DNA of 64,000 bases. Origin: Semisulcospira habei (Eukaryota > Mollusca > Gastropoda > Semisulcospiridae). The stretch spans positions 185,405,368 to 185,469,367 of the forward strand of contig BTPG01000003.1 in assembly GCA_036245525.1 (NCBI GenBank), read 5' to 3'. The position numbers were made by a program, and so were the translations under genes. Positions within the stretch are counted from its first letter, which is position 1, and each line of letters begins with the position of its first letter. Below the pieces are notes generated by a model. It was not told the origin of the DNA, ran no database searches, and was given only the letters and a program-made list of their open reading frames with translations. Below, one piece after another: positions 35,887-63,903 of the stretch.

Positions 35887-37114
35887 AGAGGATCGATCTA
35901 TATAAAACTAGCTTATCCTTTAATTACTTTGCCTTATCCTGAAATTACTTTGGCTTATTGCATGTGGTTAGAAGTTAAAACAACCAATTCCTCGTCTGTT
36001 CTGATAGGTTTTGTATATAGAAACCCAGCGGCCTCAGCCTCCTGGCAGGACGAGTTTGTATTAATGATGGATGTGGTTCAGGAGTCCAAAGGTCATGTAC
36101 ATATCTTGGGAGACTTCAACATAGATTTGCAAAAGCAAGGACACACTTCGTGGAGATCCATGTTGAATTTTTTAGGGTTGAAAGAGCTTGTCCAGTCACC
36201 TACTAGAGTTACTTCCTCATCTTAAACGCTGATAGACCATGTATATTCCACAAATGTCAGCGTTGTAAAAAATGTTAGCGTACCTAATACGTCCATTAGT
36301 TATCACTTTCCTGTTTGTTTTACGTTGTCTGTTAGGTTACCTAAACAGTCAATCAAAGGACACACTACCATAATGTATAGATGTTTTAAAAAATTCGACC
36401 AAACTGCTTTTTATATGTCCTATCTTTAGTACCATTTTATGATATACAAAACTGCAAAAACCCTAACGATGCCCTGTCACGCTGGTACGAGCTGTTTCTC
36501 GTTGTTCTGGCTAGACACGCACCTAAGCGCATCCATCGCGTCAAATATCCTGTTATGCCAAAATAGCTCTCTGGTGAAATAAAACAAGCCATGGAAGTAA
36601 GAGATGAATTAAAACGAGACAAGAAATTTGCTGAATACAAAAAGCAGCGAAACCATATCAAATCTCTAGTTCGTAAAGCACAGAGGCAAAATGCAGAACA
36701 AGAAATTGCCGACGGCAAAGACATCCGTTCAGTCTGAGAAAAAAGTTATTCCTTGTATCGTCGGGGCATTAAATTAATACTTTCCGGTCCTACTTCGACT
36801 GACGAAAAATTAAAATCTCTCAAGTTACTAACATTGAATAAACTGTTTGAATTTAATCGTTGTGTTCTACTGCACAAAATCAAGCACAGAACGGAAAAGC
36901 CCCACCCTATCTACAAACTCTATTTTCCGACAATAATAGGAAAAACACGAGAAATAGTTTGATCCACCTTCCAAAAAATAGATTAGACATCTGTAAAACC
37001 AGCCTGTCCTTTTCAGGCGCTAAAGTGTGGAATATTTTACCCCCACACCTGAAATCAATTTGTAAGATTGGCGTCTTTAAAAATCGATTCCATATATATT
37101 TACTTCAGAAGTAA
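35788..37114 (+). pseudogene. Mosaic LINE fragment (B-type ORF2 end, then endonuclease, then ORF2 end)
   Basis: 35788-35925 matches the ORF2 C-terminus of LINE-B-like copies (compare 39125-39230) but is broken by a poly-C/poly-A insert. From 35945 an endonuclease segment of another copy appears (VLIGFVYRNPAAS, HILGDFNIDLQKQG, later LIDHVYSTNVS). At about 36735 it jumps to the reverse-transcriptase C-terminus (LILSGPTSTDEKLKSL) and ends with KNRFHIYLLQK at 37114. The catalytic core is deleted. No hairpin tail follows. Confidence 0.7.
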
Positions 37115-37149
37115 TAGTATGTTTGGCTCCCATATGCTACTATTCTTAT

Positions 37150-37820
37150 AGGAAGGTTACAAAGTAAAGTAGGTATTAGCATTGTCATGGGAGAGAAGTG
37201 TGCATGATCAACAAGTGATCATAGATCTACTGCGGCCAAAGCAAAAAAAAAAAAAAAAAAGAGAGATAGGAATGAGAGGGGGCGCTAAGATAGTGACTGG
37301 TTTCAATGCATATGAAAGCCCCCCCCCCCCCCCCCCGAACCGAAGGGGGGCGTATCACATATCCCACTGTTCCAGCCACTCAGTGCATGGAAATTTAAAT
37401 CTAGGTCCCCAAGGGGGATCCAGATATTTAGCCGGTGTGGACAGCTGTTTCGGTCTTGGCGACCTCTTCAGCACACCATCGGCAATACTGGAGGAGGCAG
37501 GAATTTCTGCCTACCTGCAATGACAGCCACATTTTACTGTCGTGTCTGCAGGGGCATACATTCCATGCCACCACCTAGAGTTAAATTTCCATGCACCCTA
37601 AAAGAGAACATACCAAAAGGGGGGATGGGGTTGCAGTAGATATTGTAGTAATAAATGAAAAGAAAAGGGGAGATTGCCAGTGCTAATATTTTAGGAAGGT
37701 TACAAAGTAAAGTAGGTAATAGCATTATAAGGGGAGAGAAGTGTGCATGATCGACCAGTGATCATAGATCTATTGTGGCCAAAGCAAAAAAAGAGATAGG
37801 AAAGAGAGTAATGCCACGCG
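37150..37820. repeat. Direct repeat pair flanking a diverged inverted repeat
   Basis: About 110 bases (aggaaggttacaaagtaaag to aaagagataggaa) occur at 37151-37275 and 37691-37805. Between them gtgcatggaaatttaaatct at 37382 is mirrored by a segment near 37572-37597. Poly-C lies at 37320-37336. Confidence 0.7.
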
Positions 37821-38280
37821 CCGCAGATTAAGACCCCTGCCACTCCTACTCGCTGAGAGGAGACTGACTTAAAACGTATAAGTTTCACTTGAGTGGAGTC
37901 TTAACACAGTCACCAGTCCATGACTTGTTACTCTGTGAGTGTAAGGAGCTAATGGGGTTTGGCTGTGTTGTCCTTTATTCACATTCACTGTTAATACCAA
38001 TTTGCATTTGTCAGGGGTCACAGTAGCTGTTTGTGCATTTCTTGAGGTCAAAAGTTTTATTGTGTGTGAATATCGAGTCAGGTCTCGTGCATATCGATCT
38101 AGCAGATCAAGGATTTGAAAAGTTTTGAAAAATGTTGTCAAAAATATTGAGACATTGTAAATGCCTTGTAACTGCTACGCATATTTAATTTTGACGTGTC
38201 TTTTCATGCTAGCAACAGGCTGTGTGTACCGTAGTACGTACATAGTAACCCTGCGATCCCAGACATATGAGCTATCTAAG
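37821..38280. other. Unassigned sequence
   Basis: No recognisable feature. Confidence 0.5.
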
Positions 38281-38540
38281 AGAGAGAGAAAGAAAGAGAG
38301 AATTGAAGTATTATTAACACAATGACTGAGTTAACCCCTTAAATTATTACTAAGTGGAGGTACAAAAAATTGTGGTTGTTTCAAATGTCAATGATTTAGT
38401 GGGTAACTTCCGACTCATCAGCCATGTTCCCCTCTGTGTGGGGAACATGGCTGATGAGTTTTCTAAAAGTTATAATTAAGGGGGTTAACTCAGTCATTGT
38501 GTTAATGCTGGTTCACTTCTCCCTTTCTTTCTCTCTCTGT
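38281..38540. mobile_element. Long palindrome with TTAA ends (family I)
   Basis: TTAACACAATGACTGAGTT (from 38314) mirrors aactcagtcattgtgttaa (to 38505), with an inner catgttcccc/ggggaacatg stem. Even the GA-rich left flank and TC-rich right flank are complementary. Confidence 0.75.
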
Positions 38541-38792
38541 GATATAGGGTGAATGTTGAGTGTTACTATTATTTTATGTATATAATTTTTGTTGAAATTA
38601 TTATTATTTAGTTTTTATTTTCTTTTAAATTATTGTTGCATGAAATAACGTGTGTAAATATAATGTCTTTATTTTTTATTTTTTTATTTTTGTATATTGT
38701 AGATGTTAGCAACGGCAAGTTTGTAAAGTGACGATTTGTTTCCGTCAGAGCTTTTTACCGCTGATAAATAAAGTTTCATCATCATCGTCATC
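38541..38792 (+). mobile_element. LINE 3' UTR fragment
   Basis: Only the 3' end survives after a short TC-rich stretch: hairpin 38707-38771 (caacgg with ccgctg, one mismatch), AATAAAG and a (CATC)n tail running into (TC)n. Confidence 0.7.
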
Positions 38793-38793
38793 A

Positions 38794-38826
<33 letters not shown>

Positions 38827-38911
38827 GTCTCTCTGTCTCTCTCTGCCTCTTTCCGTCCCTCTCTGTCTCTGTCTCTGTCTGTCTCTGTCTGTCTGTCTGT
38901 CTGTCTGTCTG

Positions 38912-39004
<93 letters not shown>
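38793..39004. repeat. (TC)n tract with (GTCT)n block
   Basis: CT repeats with internal gtct units around 38865-38915. Confidence 0.95.
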
Positions 39005-39908
<904 letters not shown>

Positions 39909-39929
39909 TCGTTATCTCTCTCTCACAAA

Positions 39930-40448
39930 TATGCAAGCATCTCCAGAAGAAATAGATCCTCATGCGCCCTCCAGGGGCATCTGGATCTATGCCTCGGAGA
40001 TGTTTGGAGCGCTCGCCCATGCACGCACACGCACTTCGACGCGCTTTCAGAAGAGCATGCAGGTGAACCCTGTACTTAATATATAATATCATGTAGCTAG
40101 GTAAAGTTAACCTGCTTTCACACAAATTATAGCAAGACTGAAATTGTACCGTGAAGTTCTAGTTTTGTTACCATTTTCTCAAGCATATGAAGCGAAATTG
40201 AAACTCACATCAGGTAAAATATAAAATTACGTAAAAACTAAAACTTACGTCGTGACAAATGTTGTTTGATAAAACAATGACGCGTATGTCCTGCGGCCCT
40301 TATAGAACTCACTGAAGCATTGGCAGATGTGCAAAACTTTTTCAATAGGAGATAATTCAACATCAAAATCAGGTCATAGACAAAAGGTAGAGACCATTTA
40401 CAGCGAGGACAGCTCTCATATAGAAGGGACTTTGTGGGTTATGGTTCC
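39930..40448 (+). promoter_or_regulatory. R1-like right half forming the MPEG1 upstream region
   Basis: It matches 13716-14231 along its length and 19430-19612 in its last part. It begins with a degenerate family-B hairpin (39945-40000). CRE-like tgacg motifs lie at about 40250-40285, tatagaact at 40301 may act as a TATA box (copy at 19471 has TATAAAA), and caaaag|gtagag at 40386/40387 could be a 5' UTR splice donor. The repeat ends 20 bases before the splice acceptor of the first coding exon. Promoter function is inferred from position. Confidence 0.45.
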
Positions 40449-40468
40449 TTTGTTTCTTTCTTTTGCAG
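40449..40468 (+). promoter_or_regulatory. 3' splice site before the first MPEG1 coding exon
   Basis: The polypyrimidine tract tttgtttctttcttttgcag ends at 40468, 18 bases before the start codon. This implies an upstream noncoding exon. Confidence 0.6.
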
Positions 40469-40486
40469 TGTACAAAACCTCTCGCT

Positions 40487-56382
<15,896 letters not shown>

Positions 56383-56397
56383 CCAGAGAGAATGAGA

Positions 56398-56503
56398 TTA
56401 ACCCGTTTGCTGCTACTGACGATACCGTTCGGCGGAAAAGAGGCGCACTTACGCGTCTTTTCCGTCGAGGCGGTATCGTCAGAAGGGCTAGCAGCCTAAG
56501 GGT
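56398..56503. mobile_element. Palindrome F in the MPEG1 3' UTR
   Basis: TTAACCCGTTTGCTGCTACT and gacgataccg mirror cggtatcgtc and gctagcag; the centre holds gaaaagaggcgc/gcgtcttttc. It starts 15 bases after the stop codon and would be transcribed. Confidence 0.75.
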
Positions 56504-57329
56504 GAAACCTTCCACTGTCAAGTGTCAGTGATTATGAAAAAAAAAATCTTTCCACATGTCGCAGATTGAAAACCCGATAGAATGAGTGAGAATTCAATAA
56601 GTGACTAAGGCCAGGGAGATATACAGATCCTCATGAGCCCACTTGACTGCGGATGCTCACTGGGATCTGTCCCTTTTGAAGACTGATGGTAAGTGAGGCC
56701 GCGTCTCCCGGGAATAGAGAGGTTAACAATAGAAGGAATATATTACAATCAGGTCACTGCCTCTGTCAATGTTGATTACAACCAAAGTGAGAGGTTCATT
56801 GTCTCGCCCCTTTAAAGCCGGAACAGAAAAAAAACCGCACAACTGCAAGAGGCATAGATCCTTATGAGTCCCCGTAATTGCGGGGGCTTATGATGATCTA
56901 CGCTTCTTGTTGGTCTCATTTATATGCATGTGCCCCAGACAGGAGGTGCTATTTGGCATTAAATCTTTGATGATTCCGGATAGATACATTTCTAGTTCGA
57001 CAGTGAAGCATTTAAACGGTTACAGCGGAGTTGATGTTGTTGTCTACAGAATTAGCATTTAGCTTGTCCTGTGTCTCATGCTAATCATAATTATTATATC
57101 CATTGAAGACAAGAGGGGAATCACTGATGCCTTAAGATAACGAATTGTTCGACAAGAGTATTGTGCATTGTGATTATATTACGTTTATCTCAAATTTTAA
57201 CTTCGGACCTTAATGTATGATTGTTTGTTTGTTTTTAGGGGAGAGTAGTGGTGTTGCTTTTGTTGCTATTTTCTACTGTACTAACAGCGCAAGAGCGATG
57301 GTATCCAATTTGGAATTTGCGTTGGTTCT
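56504..57329. other. MPEG1 downstream region with two family B palindromes
   Basis: Cores at 56614-56680 and 56842-56912 (ctgcaagaggcatagatcct mirrored by atgatctacgcttcttg). No gene is seen. Confidence 0.6.
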
Positions 57330-57405
57330 GAATCCCTTGTGCATCCAGCCACAGGGATTGTGTACAATACCGGTGGCTGCATACCCAAGGATGAGCAAGT
57401 GCTGA
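57330..57405. repeat. Hairpin related to 30988-31237
   Basis: cccttgtgcatccagccaca and ccggtggctgcatacccaag are near mirror images. Confidence 0.5.
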
Positions 57406-57460
57406 TTTCAGCGGATGTAAAACACTAACTGGCTCCATTCATAGCCATATTGGTCTCCTG

Positions 57461-57466
57461 AATAAA
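57461..57466 (+). terminator. Candidate MPEG1 polyadenylation signal
   Basis: An AATAAA about 1.08 kb after the stop codon. It is the first canonical hexamer noticed downstream; use in vivo is not known. Confidence 0.3.
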
Positions 57467-57994
57467 AAGGCCACTTTAGGTCTATAAATATGTGGTTGTC
57501 AAGTATTCATTCTTCAAGCGCGACATGAAGGAAATCAACATAAAACTACTTGTATCATAGTTAGAATACAAAATATGTAGGGGAGACCGGGGCAGATTGA
57601 AACACGGGGCAGGGTGAGACAAAAAAAAAAAAAAAGGCATTTAATGTTATAATTCAGCCGTTTTTTTTCCCGTTGATAATATTTCCAAAACCCGATGTAC
57701 AACATCAGCCAAATTATAGCAGGAATGATCACATGTGCTTTGAGCCGGAGTAAGTTAGGCTTGTTTTTCAAGGGTACGAAAATTTCTGACAATGTTGAAA
57801 AATGTTAATTTTAGAATTATAATGCTCGAATGACAGTGGTGATACTGACTTTTTCAAAAGCAAATAAACAATGAAAGCTTGTGTTTGCCTCGGTTAAGTT
57901 AACAGTGACGTAAATTTAGTATACTGCGAAGTTTTTTTGCAGGTACCTACTTTGGGGCAGTGTCTCAACTTGCCCTGGGCTGACTCAACCTTGG

Positions 57995-58775
57995 CATTTT
58001 CTCGGAGACTATTCAAGCCACAGTTTTCAAACTTGACCCAATGATACTTTGGGGCAAGACCGTTCTAAACATATCAATTTGTGAGACCTCTCAAAGGTCA
58101 AGGTCATAGGGGATCATGAAATAGGTAAAATAAAGCTATATTTTGACATTATTTATTTTTTCTCAAATACTATTCACAATTTCAAACCCAAACCTGGTAC
58201 AAAGATACCTGATGGTACGAACTTTCTATGCAGACTAATTTGGTTGATCCCTCGGAAAGGTCAAGGGTCACAAGAACTCAGGAAGCAAGTCCAAAATAGC
58301 CATATTTTGACAAAAGATTGTTTGTACTCAAATACTATTCACAACTTCAAACCCAAACTTGCTACAGAGATACCTGATGGTAAGACCTATCCACACATAC
58401 TAGTTTAGAATGGCCCCTCGGAAAAGGTAAGGATCACAAGAGCTCAGGAAATAGGTCCAAAATAGCCATATTTTGACAAAGACGTTTTTTTCTCAAATAC
58501 TATTCACAACTTCAAACCCAAACTTGCTACAGCGATACCCGATGGGAAGACCTTTCTATGCATACTAATTTGGTTGATCCTTCGGAAACGTCAAGGATCA
58601 CAAGGGCTCAGGAAATAGATTCAAAATAGCCATATTTTGACAAAAGATGTTTTTTTCTTAAATACAATTCACAACTTCAAACCCAAACTTGCTACAGAGA
58701 AACCTGATGGTACGACCTATCTATGCATACTAATTTGGTTGACCCCTCTGAAGGTCAAGGGTCACAAGAGGCCGG
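57995..58775. repeat. Tandem array, ~164-bp unit, about 4.5 copies
   Basis: Units share tcaaatactattcacaact, tcaaacccaaacttgctaca, acctgatgg, gcatactaatttggttga, and atagccatattttgacaaa. The first unit is the most diverged. Confidence 0.9.
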
Positions 58776-59031
58776 CATATGTAAGTCAAGTCAAAATGGT
58801 TTATTGTCGGAGGCACCTGGGCCCATAGACAAGAGTGGTGGGGGGTACGGAAATTTGACATACATACACGAGTGATCGATTCAAAGCCGAATACAAAAAC
58901 ACATGACACGGATAACCGACAGTCATTCGTATGGTTATAGTCATTTCAGCATCAGTGGCACGGGTCACTGGGAATAATAATGTCCGTCAACCACATGTAA
59001 GTGCGACATCTGCCATGAAATGAACGTCTCA

Positions 59032-60134
59032 TCACCCAAGGTAAGATCGCACAAGTTCCATCACCCTGTGCATGTCAGTCTCTGCCCACTCCAACTTCTC
59101 CTTGTACTTGTCTCTTTCCACCTCGTTCCACATCTTGAGGCTTTGAAGGTACATAAGATCTTTCTGAAGCATGTGGCGGCGGTCCTGTTTGAAAAACCAA
59201 AACTTGGTGCAGGTCTGTCTCCCCTCGCTGAAATCAGTCACGACAACAATGTTACAACTCTCGCAGACAAAAGTTTTGTCAGGGGCCATAGGTTCACACA
59301 CAACTCTACAGAGATGTTCGGTTCCTATTGTTGTCCCGCAGACGATGCTGAAGTGACCTATCAGTAAGTCCGGACACGTATTCTTGCATAGAATTCGTGG
59401 GTTTGTCTCTGTCATATCGTTTTTCATTATCTCATTTTCAGCACATTGCAAATCTGGGTCATTGTCACTGTGTCTGATTGCATCACCGCAGTCCATCAAC
59501 CCGCACGGATACAACATGGCTGTCATGTTTGCTTGCATCATATCTAGGTCAGACAGACTCTTCTGCCGCTCGGCGTGTCAGGAGTGTGTTGTGTGTCGTC
59601 TGCTCTTGGTTGCTTGTCATTTGGCGGTGTTGGCATACACAATAGCGAGACAAAAGTCTGTTCACTTGCCTTTTCTCCGTCTGCCTTTTCTGCCTTCTGG
59701 CGCCATTCCTCTGCTCTCTTTCTGTCTCTCCTCAGCTGAATGGGTGGTTTGCGGCGGTAAGTATGCAGTACTCGATCGTACTGTGTTGGCGGGCTTGTTT
59801 CATGGCTGGCGACACTTCCTGTGCCCGACGTAGATGTGAGCCTCAAAACGACGACCGTTTTCTCTCCCTCTCCGGTGAGTTTCCATGAGGACAGCGTGGA
59901 TTTGTTGAGCGTATTTGTCAGAGATACCTCCAGGGCTGTAATAAGCCCTACAACCGGCATTTTCCAGAGTTTTGAGGATAAAATCGGACCACAGAAATTG
60001 ACCTGCCCTGTCGCAGTTTTCAGGCATGCGCAGGTGTGTGAGCAATAAGCCGCTGACTGGTGGTCAACCCCAGTGGAGGGAAAGTGTCCGATCTTTGTGG
60101 ATTTGGGGCCCAACTCAAAGTTACATTGTGGCAT
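59032..60134 (-). pseudogene. Broken gene of unknown function in the transposon-like element
   Basis: Three overlapping minus-strand frames look coding in succession: SHTCACLKTATGQVNF (about 60045), then ISDKYAQQIHAVLMETHRRG through FEAHIYVGHRKC (59800-60045), then DRVLHTYRRKPPIQLRRDRK with a charged helix (about 59700), and a Cys-rich part (LCKNTCPDLLIG, FVCESCNIVVVTD, TCTKFWFFKQD) ending in a charged helix at 59032. An AATAAA on the minus strand at 58805-58800 could end the transcript. At least two frame changes separate the parts; they may be frameshifts or unseen introns. The CxxC-like pairs suggest metal binding. I do not recognise the protein and assign no function. Confidence 0.4.
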
Positions 60135-61080
60135 GTCATAAAGTCATTAGCTAAACGGAAACGGCTTTAAACTGTCATTCAGAGCTGCAAAACAAGGCAG
60201 GTTTACTTTTTTTTGAGTTTGAGCTCGAGCAATACATATTGATGACATCTAGAAGTAGTTTCCCACTTGATTCGAAAACTCATCTTGGTCTGGCCTTTCG
60301 GCTCTTTCAGCAAAACACTAAAGTTCTTCCCTCTTTCTAGGATGACAATGGCCGAGAGGGGAAGGACTGGGTGAATCGGTTAACATAGGGGTGAGTTATG
60401 AGTGAGAACATGAGTACGGAAGTCTAATTCAGAAGTTAAATGGGACACTTTGTTTGAATTCTGACAGAGTTCCCACCTGGCTTACATTTATATTCTCGTT
60501 TTTTCACGTGGGCTCATAACAGCCACCCGTTTCTCTTGTTTCGATGACGACTGTTTTTGTTATTTTTAATATAATCTAGTCGCTTTTATTGAGCATAAGA
60601 TTTTTACTTTTAGATCTGACTGCTGCATATCTAACCAGAGTGGTGCCCGTAACCTAATACTTAATATTTAAAACAATAATTTTTGTTTCAGCCTGCCCCA
60701 AAATGATTGTCTCAACCTGCCTCAGATTTTTTTTTTTGATTGGATGTTGTTTTCTGGTCTGATATTTGCTTTTAACTTTAAAAACAATGATTCAGTATTT
60801 TGTTTAAACTATAGTCAATGAGCTAACTTTAACTTTGTTTGTGGTCCGAACTAGAGTGCTGTGTCTCAAGCTGCCCCATCTTTGTCTCAAGCTGCCCTGG
60901 GGTGTATCAACCCACCCCGGTTTGATCAGCGTTTTCAATCAGTTATTGTGTCAAAACTGTAGCATATATTTGTTATTTTTTATAGTTTTGTATGTGCCAA
61001 AATGATTTAATTTCCATTATTAATTATTTCACGGCTTAATCTTGAATAGGGCCTGCCTGAGAATAAAAAGAGACTTTTGT
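60135..61080. other. Non-coding right part of the transposon-like element
   Basis: Holds several ctgccc/ctcaa subterminal motifs; no ORF. Confidence 0.5.
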
Positions 61081-61169
61081 GTCTCACCCTGCCTCGGTCT
61101 CCACTATTTCAACACAGTTTCACACACAGACATTTTGCTGTGGACAGATTTTCTCTGTCGCTGTCTCTG

Positions 61170-61302
<133 letters not shown>

Positions 61303-61476
61303 CACATGAAATCTCAGCGAAGTAAGCGCTCAAACGCTAAGTTAAAATCCATACAACTTGCATGTCTGAACCGCGCTAAGAAAGCTTGAAACAACCTTGA
61401 CAGTTGAAGTGTTGTATCAAAATACCTTGGTACCTTTAGGCACCGAGGTATCCTGACACAATTAACTCTTGATCTA

Positions 61477-61716
61477 TAAACCTTTCGCTGCCAGTGATCA
61501 CGATTTGCGCATCAGAAACCACTGCACACTGACCGACATTTTCGCGAAAATGAAAACATAACTGGAAATAAAAATACTCGGAAGAAAATAAACAAACCAC
61601 TAACTAGAGACATAAACCCTCAGGAGCCCCCCGCAAAAGGGGGCTCATGAGGGTTATGCCTAATGTCAGATGGCTAGGTTTTTGCGTTCGCCGTGTCCCG
61701 GCACTTACTGCGTTAA
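61477..61716. mobile_element. Family B palindromic element, near full length (~240 bp)
   Basis: Left terminus cctttcgctgccagtgatca; core gacataaaccctcaggagcc mirrored by gggctcatgagggttatgcc; right terminus ends cactTACTGCG TTAA. Confidence 0.7.
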
Positions 61717-62344
61717 TGGTCGATCAATCCCGTATACTCATAGCCTTCAGACAGCAAAACAATTAATGGACGAGTTTGGAATTTAGACCTCACGGCTCAG
61801 CGTGATAAGATATAGTCCTACTGATAAGGCCTACGAAGACAAAAGGGCTACGTGCAAAGAAATGCATCAAGTGATTACACAGGCTTACACGAATCGGCAA
61901 CAACCTTCCTGGTTTACTCGAGGCAAGGTCATAAAGCACACAAACGTGATCTACTAGATAACAGCCAATACATTTGCAGTTGTACGTTCCCATGCACTTA
62001 GGACGCTAATCATTGGATGCATACCTTCATGGCAAACAAAAGTTGTAAAATATTTTGAGTTTTATTTCAGTTCATTTTATGTGTAACCTTAATGATTTAA
62101 TCCGATCTAACGCTTTCAATTCAATTCAATTCAATTCAATTCAATTCAATTCAATTCAGTCCAATTAATTCAATTCCTTTCATTAGGAACTAATCCAATG
62201 TGTCAACGTTTCTCCAAGATAGCCTAAACCCCTTCCGTGTCATTGTGCGAACACTGTACGCTGTACATTTGTTTATTAAATCTTGCTTCATTTAAATATC
62301 AAAAGCCAACACCGACCAAGAAACATGGATACAGATTGGTCTCA
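61717..62344. other. Unassigned, with (ATTCA)n repeat
   Basis: A caatt pentanucleotide run lies at about 62117-62160. No gene is supported. Confidence 0.5.
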
Positions 62345-62453
62345 GCAAGAGGCACGGATCCTCATGAGCCCCCGCAGTCGCGGGGGCTCATGAAGATCTA
62401 TGCCTCTTGCAGTTGGATCATGTTCACTTTTTTCTCGGCAGTGAAGAGGTTAA
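62345..62453. mobile_element. Family B palindrome with right TTAA
   Basis: agcaagaggcacggatcctc mirrors atgaagatctatgcctcttg; the right flank ttctcggcagtgaagagg ends at TTAA (62450-62453). Confidence 0.75.
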
Positions 62454-62998
62454 GAGTGTGATACTTTTTCTTCGTGGGTTATTTCCGTGCATTTCACACG
62501 CTTGGCAGGGATTATGTTTTGGTGTAATTTTCATTTCATGTAAGAGAAAAACAACAGCAGGCAATAGATCGGCGAGTAGCAGAAGCTAGATTGACTGCTT
62601 AGAGAATATGGTCAGTGTTTGGTTAGTAATAAAATCATTAATACGCGCACAGTCCATGAACACCTACAAAAGGACGCAAACCAAGTGTATTTGTTTGTTT
62701 GTTTGTTTGTTTGTTTGTTTGTTTGAGCGTGATTCTGTTTGTGAAGTGTGAATGTACGAACACCAGAGCCAGATTTTCTTCCGTGTACACGCAACCACAG
62801 GGGGAGGGAATCGAAGAGCCAGTCAGGGGCACGAAACCCTTTGTAGGTTAAATGCCGATCCCTCACCCTGTGAAGACATTGAAAGGCGGTTACACCACGC
62901 GATCTAACTGTGCAAGGTATGACGTGCAGGTGGCAAAAGTCCAGAGACAATTTCCACCTCTCATCGATCGGCGATTAGAACTTCGGATCCAGTTGATC
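62454..62998. other. Unassigned, with (TTTG)n run
   Basis: A tttg run at 62690-62727. No gene is supported. Confidence 0.5.
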
Positions 62999-63104
62999 CC
63001 TTTTACTGCCGAGAGAAAAATCGAACACGATCCAACTGCAAAAGACATAGATCCTCATGAGCCTCCGCAACTGCGAGGCTCATGAGGATCTATGCTTCTT
63101 GCTT
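62999..63104. mobile_element. Family B palindrome
   Basis: gatccaactgcaaaagacat and agatcctcatgagcctccgc mirrored by gcgaggctcatgaggatcta. Confidence 0.75.
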
Positions 63105-63391
63105 AGACCAGTTTGTATCCATGTTTCTTTGACGGTGTTGGCTTTTGGTCGATGAATGAACCAAGATTTCAGAAACACAAATACACGTACAGAATACGTT
63201 CAGTGGTATGGAAGGCGTTCATTGTATCCACAACGCCTATGTCTGTGCGTAATATACTTGATGCTGATATGGAAAGAAGGCCGGATCAAACTTCGCAGAT
63301 ATGTTGTTTGTTGTTGTTTTTATGTCATACTCAGAGATCATATTGCGAATAAAATATTTCGAGGTTACACGGGCCCAACAAGCTCATCAGG
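63105..63391. other. Unassigned spacer
   Basis: No feature recognised. Confidence 0.4.
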
Positions 63392-63606
63392 TTAACTCAG
63401 TCAGCCCATCGCACGTATTTCCCTAATTTTGGAGGTGTCATCTAACAACTATGCACCTGTTGCAGAAGATGGATCGACCATGATAATTCAAGGGTAGTGC
63501 CAGATTAGCTTGGCGCCGACAGGCGCCAAGCTAATCTGGCACTACCCTTGAATTATGATGGTCGACCCATCTCCTGCTGTAGTGCGTCAGGGCTGAATGG
63601 GTTACG
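63392..63606. mobile_element. Family A palindrome, complete
   Basis: Starts TTAACTCAGTCAGCCC and ends gggctgaatgggtta; the inner arms gataattcaagggtagtgcc and agcttggcgcc are exact mirrors. Confidence 0.85.
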
Positions 63607-63903
63607 TGCCCATTGCGACTTTTATCAGTGTCTCGTGTACTTGTTTGCTTTATTTATTTGTTTTGTCTGTTTCTTTGTGTGTTCGTCTGTTTGTTCCTTT
63701 GTTTGTTTATTTGTATCCCCTGCTCTAAAAGAGAGATGATCATCTAGAATATCAACAAACCAAAGGTGTCAGGGCATTCGTCCTATGAATCACACAGGCT
63801 TGACAATGCCATTGCCATCCACCGTAAAGCACCAACTCATTTATGTCGATGTTAGTTTCAATCGGTAGTTTGTGCTCGTAAGAGATACTGGTGGAAACAC
63901 TGG
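63607..63903. other. Unassigned, T/G-rich
   Basis: Degenerate tttg-type repeats at 63645-63715; no gene. Confidence 0.4.

Larger units (their letters stand above)
57578..61105 (-). mobile_element. DNA-transposon-like element with terminal inverted repeats, ~3.5 kb
   Basis: The left end (tagGGGAGACCGGGGCAG...) and the inverted right end (tagTGGAGACCGAGGCAGGG) match over about 19 bases and both continue into cagggtgagac. Further copies of GTCTCAA.CTGCCCC or its complement lie at 57590-57620, 57950-57990, 60690-60725 and 60865-60915, like transposase-binding subterminal repeats. The only gene-like sequence is minus strand (59032-60134). Superfamily and target-site duplication could not be determined. 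Confidence 0.6.
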
